The notes under the pieces: model-generated | Database searches by the model: none | What the model saw: the letters and a program-made list of their open reading frames with translations, nothing else | What the model was told of the DNA's origin: nothing | Part shown: positions 6,307 through 7,963 of the stretch, piece after piece | Position numbering within the stretch: position 1 is the first letter of the stretch | Layout of the letters: every line of letters begins with the position of its first letter | Position numbers and translations under genes: made by a program | NCBI GenBank assembly: GCA_019752835.1 | Contig: JAIELR010000052.1 | Coordinates: 1-7,963 of the forward strand | Length of the DNA stretch: 7,963 nt | Direction of reading: 5' to 3' | Source of the DNA: Gammaproteobacteria bacterium | GTDB taxonomy: Bacteria > Pseudomonadota > Gammaproteobacteria > UBA1113

Positions 6307-7689
6307 ATGAATAAAGAAATTGACGATTTATCTAGCGCTGTAACATCAGATCAAACCGAATCCGCTGAGCCAACACACGAGGCGACGCGCGAGAGCGCGG
6401 CCGCGTGGCGTGATGGCGAAGTGGAACAAGATTTAACGGATGCCTTACATCAATCTGATTCATCCTCTCAGGGTACGATGGCTAGTAACACAGTACCCTA
6501 TAACTGCAATAGTGAGTACTTCAAGCTGTTAAGGTTTGGGGTTGATAGCCTGTACTTATCCTATCAAGGTGAATTATTTCCAGAAGTAAAAGAACGATTA
6601 GCCACGCTTAAACAACTGGCACAGCATCCAGAAGCAGATCAGCAAGCACAGGCACAATATCCCATTTTAGGACATATCTTTGAAGTCAAGGATAAAGGCT
6701 CGTCGATATTCCCGTACGTGATGGAAGATGGCGCTTTTCGCATCAGCCTTTCCAGAACCGGCAAGAAAACACCGATGGCGTATGTGAAGTTATCCTCCCG
6801 CTATCTGTGCAGCATTAAACCAATCGAAGCAGAAAAACACTTACGCCGTATCTTGGATGAACTGGGCGTATTGGAAAATTCCGCTCATGTCAGCCGTATC
6901 GATTTATGCGCTGATTTTGTTTCTTCTGAAAACATGGAATCCTGGGGTCGCGATGCATGGATTACGCGCGGCAAGAAAATCGATGCGCATGCGGTCAATG
7001 AGAAATTCACCGGCTGGTCGATTGGGTTGGGTGGCAAGATTTCCTGTCGTCTGTATAACAAACTATTGGAAATTCATACCAGTGGCAGAACCGATCTTAT
7101 CCCGCTATGGCGAGAAGCCGGGTGGATCGAAGGTGATCCCGTTTGGCGTATTGAATTTCAATTGATGCGCGATGTATTGGCAGAACATGGCTTGATTAGC
7201 CTTGATAGTGTATTGGCTAATTTAAACGGCCTATGGAGCTATGCTTCAACGGAATGGCTGCGCTTAACATTGCCTAATCCAGATGATCAAACCCGCTCGC
7301 GCTGGCCGATTCATCCGTTGTGGGCTTATATCTCATCCGTTGATTGGAAAACCGATTTAAACACGCTCTCCAGGTCGTTCAAACCGGAACGATTGCCGGA
7401 AGATAAACGGATATTGACGTTAGGCATCAGTTCAATGGCTAGCTTTATGGCCAAGCATGGCATTACCGATTTTGATGAAGGTTTGGATCGTTATTTGCTG
7501 GCGTTGCATCAGCATCTTTGTATCTGCGGCGAATTTATGGGTTTGTCAGCAGGCGATTATCTTCTTGAGAAAGTGCGTTTGCGTGGCAAGGAATACAACA
7601 TCATTCTAAACATCGATGAAGCAGATCAAAAACGATTGGAAGTCGAAAAAGCTGCAAAAAATTACCGCAAGGCTTTGGAGGGCGAATGA
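6307..7689 (+). CDS. Rolling-circle replication initiator (Rep_trans/RstA-like)
   Basis: The ATG at 6307 has GAGG nine bases upstream (6294-6297); in-frame starts at 6259 (TTG), 6277 and 6292 lie inside the leader stem-loop and are less likely. The 460-residue product has a polar, acidic, low-complexity N-terminus (1-65), then FGVDSLYLSY (77-86), SRIDLCADF (196-204), a tyrosine motif CRLYNKLLEI (247-256, candidate nicking Tyr250) and WRIEFQL (280-286). This matches replication initiation factors of the Rep_trans family in plasmids, filamentous phages and integrative elements, which nick one strand and stay linked through the tyrosine. The stop overlaps the next start as ATGA, indicating translational coupling. 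A nicking-replication role in the excised element is expected from the family. Its GC content is visibly higher than that of the cargo. Confidence 0.85.
   Translation: MNKEIDDLSSAVTSDQTESAEPTHEATRESAAAWRDGEVEQDLTDALHQSDSSSQGTMASNTVPYNCNSEYFKLLRFGVDSLYLSYQGELFPEVKERLATLKQLAQHPEADQQAQAQYPILGHIFEVKDKGSSIFPYVMEDGAFRISLSRTGKKTPMAYVKLSSRYLCSIKPIEAEKHLRRILDELGVLENSAHVSRIDLCADFVSSENMESWGRDAWITRGKKIDAHAVNEKFTGWSIGLGGKISCRLYNKLLEIHTSGRTDLIPLWREAGWIEGDPVWRIEFQLMRDVLAEHGLISLDSVLANLNGLWSYASTEWLRLTLPNPDDQTRSRWPIHPLWAYISSVDWKTDLNTLSRSFKPERLPEDKRILTLGISSMASFMAKHGITDFDEGLDRYLLALHQHLCICGEFMGLSAGDYLLEKVRLRGKEYNIILNIDEADQKRLEVEKAAKNYRKALEGE
6386..6499. other. Inverted repeats in the 5' coding part of rep, candidate origin
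   Basis: CGCGC-GAGA-GCGCG (6386-6399) is a perfect GC hairpin in an otherwise moderate-GC gene, and AGGGTAC (6470-6476)/GTACCCT (6493-6499) is a 7-bp dyad with a 16-base loop. Both fall in the low-complexity N-terminal codons. In pT181-type Rep_trans plasmids the nick hairpin lies inside the start of rep, which motivates the reading. No nick site is identified. Confidence 0.35.
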
Positions 7690-7963
7690 AAACCCTAAAC
7701 CTGGAAGAAGCCGCCCAATTTCTCAAAATACATCCCGAAGAACTGCGCCGCCGTGCCAAAGCAGGAATTATTCCCGGTGCCAAGGTGGGAAAATGTTGGG
7801 TATTTATCGAAGATGATCTTGTTGCCTGCTTACGCTCGTTATATGCTATTCCTCGGCAAGCGTTGCAAGTGGGACATGAGGAGAAGCAATTATGTCACTC
7901 TGTAAACGTGGTAAGACGTGGTGGATTAGTTTCACCACACCAAGCGGCGAGCGAGTTAGATGC
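7686..7963 (+). CDS. Excisionase-like helix-turn-helix protein (3' end outside window)
   Basis: The ATG lies within the rep stop (ATGA, 7686-7689), so translation is probably coupled to rep. The first 50 residues, starting MKTLNLEEAAQFL and containing ELRRRAKAGIIPG and KVGKCWVF, are a typical MerR-like/excisionase winged HTH: helix, turn, recognition helix, then a basic wing. Small proteins of this type direct the integrase toward excision or regulate the element. The frame stays open to the window end, at least 92 codons, and overlaps the integrase start by at least 72 bp out of phase. The residues past about 65 have no recognisable domain. Excisionase versus repressor cannot be decided here. 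Confidence 0.75.
   Translation, partial: MKTLNLEEAAQFLKIHPEELRRRAKAGIIPGAKVGKCWVFIEDDLVACLRSLYAIPRQALQVGHEEKQLCHSVNVVRRGGLVSPHQAASELD
7892..7963 (+). CDS. Site-specific tyrosine integrase, N-terminal start only
   Basis: GAGGAG (7878-7883) lies eight bases before the ATG at 7892, the best ribosome site in the window. The 24 visible residues begin MSLCKRGKTWWISFTTPSGE, the familiar opening of phage and island integrases, where a basic segment and WW start the arm-type DNA-binding domain. The catalytic domain is outside the window, so identity rests on this N-terminus, the upstream HTH gene and the tRNA half-site at the left end. It should catalyse recombination between the element and the tRNA-Thr anticodon loop. 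Confidence 0.75.
   Translation, partial: MSLCKRGKTWWISFTTPSGERVRC

Larger units (their letters stand above)
76..7963. mobile_element. Integrative element inserted at tRNA-Thr (right end outside window)
   Basis: The left boundary is placed where tRNA identity stops. The right side carries a replication initiator, an excisionase-like HTH protein and an integrase in one co-directional string, the usual mobility core of small integrative elements. Cargo is a heme-motif protein, a tail-anchored protein, a frameshifted OLD nuclease and a 301-residue unknown. No relaxase, type IV secretion, capsid or terminase gene is visible, so self-transfer is not supported by what is seen. Extent and boundary are inferred; the intact tRNA-Thr that should close the element is beyond the window. 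Confidence 0.75.

Noticed and set aside
1..7963. CRISPR array, rRNA, insertion-sequence ends or transposase
   Set aside because: No regularly spaced repeats, no rRNA-like sequence, and no transposase frame or flanking terminal repeats were seen.

Overview
The window looks like most of one integrative element in an AT-rich proteobacterium (beta or gamma class). The evidence is the tRNA type, the Rep/HTH/integrase trio and ordinary Shine-Dalgarno and sigma-70-like signals; the species cannot be named from sequence alone. At the left edge (31-75, minus strand) lies only the 3' half of a tRNA-Thr(CGT), from anticodon loop to CCA, and tRNA identity stops abruptly at the loop. A tyrosine-recombinase gene begins at the right edge (7892, plus strand). 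This is the geometry left when an integrase recombines in a tRNA anticodon loop: the old 3' half is displaced to the far end and the intact tRNA should lie just past the integrase, beyond the window. The element would then run from about 76 to roughly 1-1.5 kb past the window.

Left cargo (about 76-2592, plus strand): a gene-free end with clustered TGACAC-type repeats and palindromes, a strong promoter, an exported protein with one CxxCH heme-binding motif, and a tail-anchored protein that resembles a degenerate DnaQ/RNase H-fold exonuclease. A 355-bp gap follows. It holds inverted repeats, a plus-strand promoter-like sequence, and a possible decayed second copy of the tRNA/att region.

Middle (2948-4922, minus strand): an OLD-family ATPase/TOPRIM nuclease, a class associated with phage defence, read in two frames. 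The frame break coincides exactly with a four-copy ACTT tetranucleotide repeat (4564-4579). Removing one repeat unit joins both halves into one continuous 650-residue reading frame. The gene is therefore either phase-variable and sequenced in its OFF state, or recently broken by slippage.

Right core module (5285-7963, plus strand): a 301-residue protein of unknown function, a Rep_trans-type replication initiator preceded by a compound stem-loop, an excisionase-like HTH protein that overlaps rep by ATGA, and the start of the integrase, which overlaps the HTH gene out of frame. Inverted repeats around and inside the 5' end of rep make this the best candidate region for the element's replication origin. 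The rep-HTH-int block is visibly richer in GC than the cargo, which fits a mosaic element whose mobility core carries interchangeable passenger genes.
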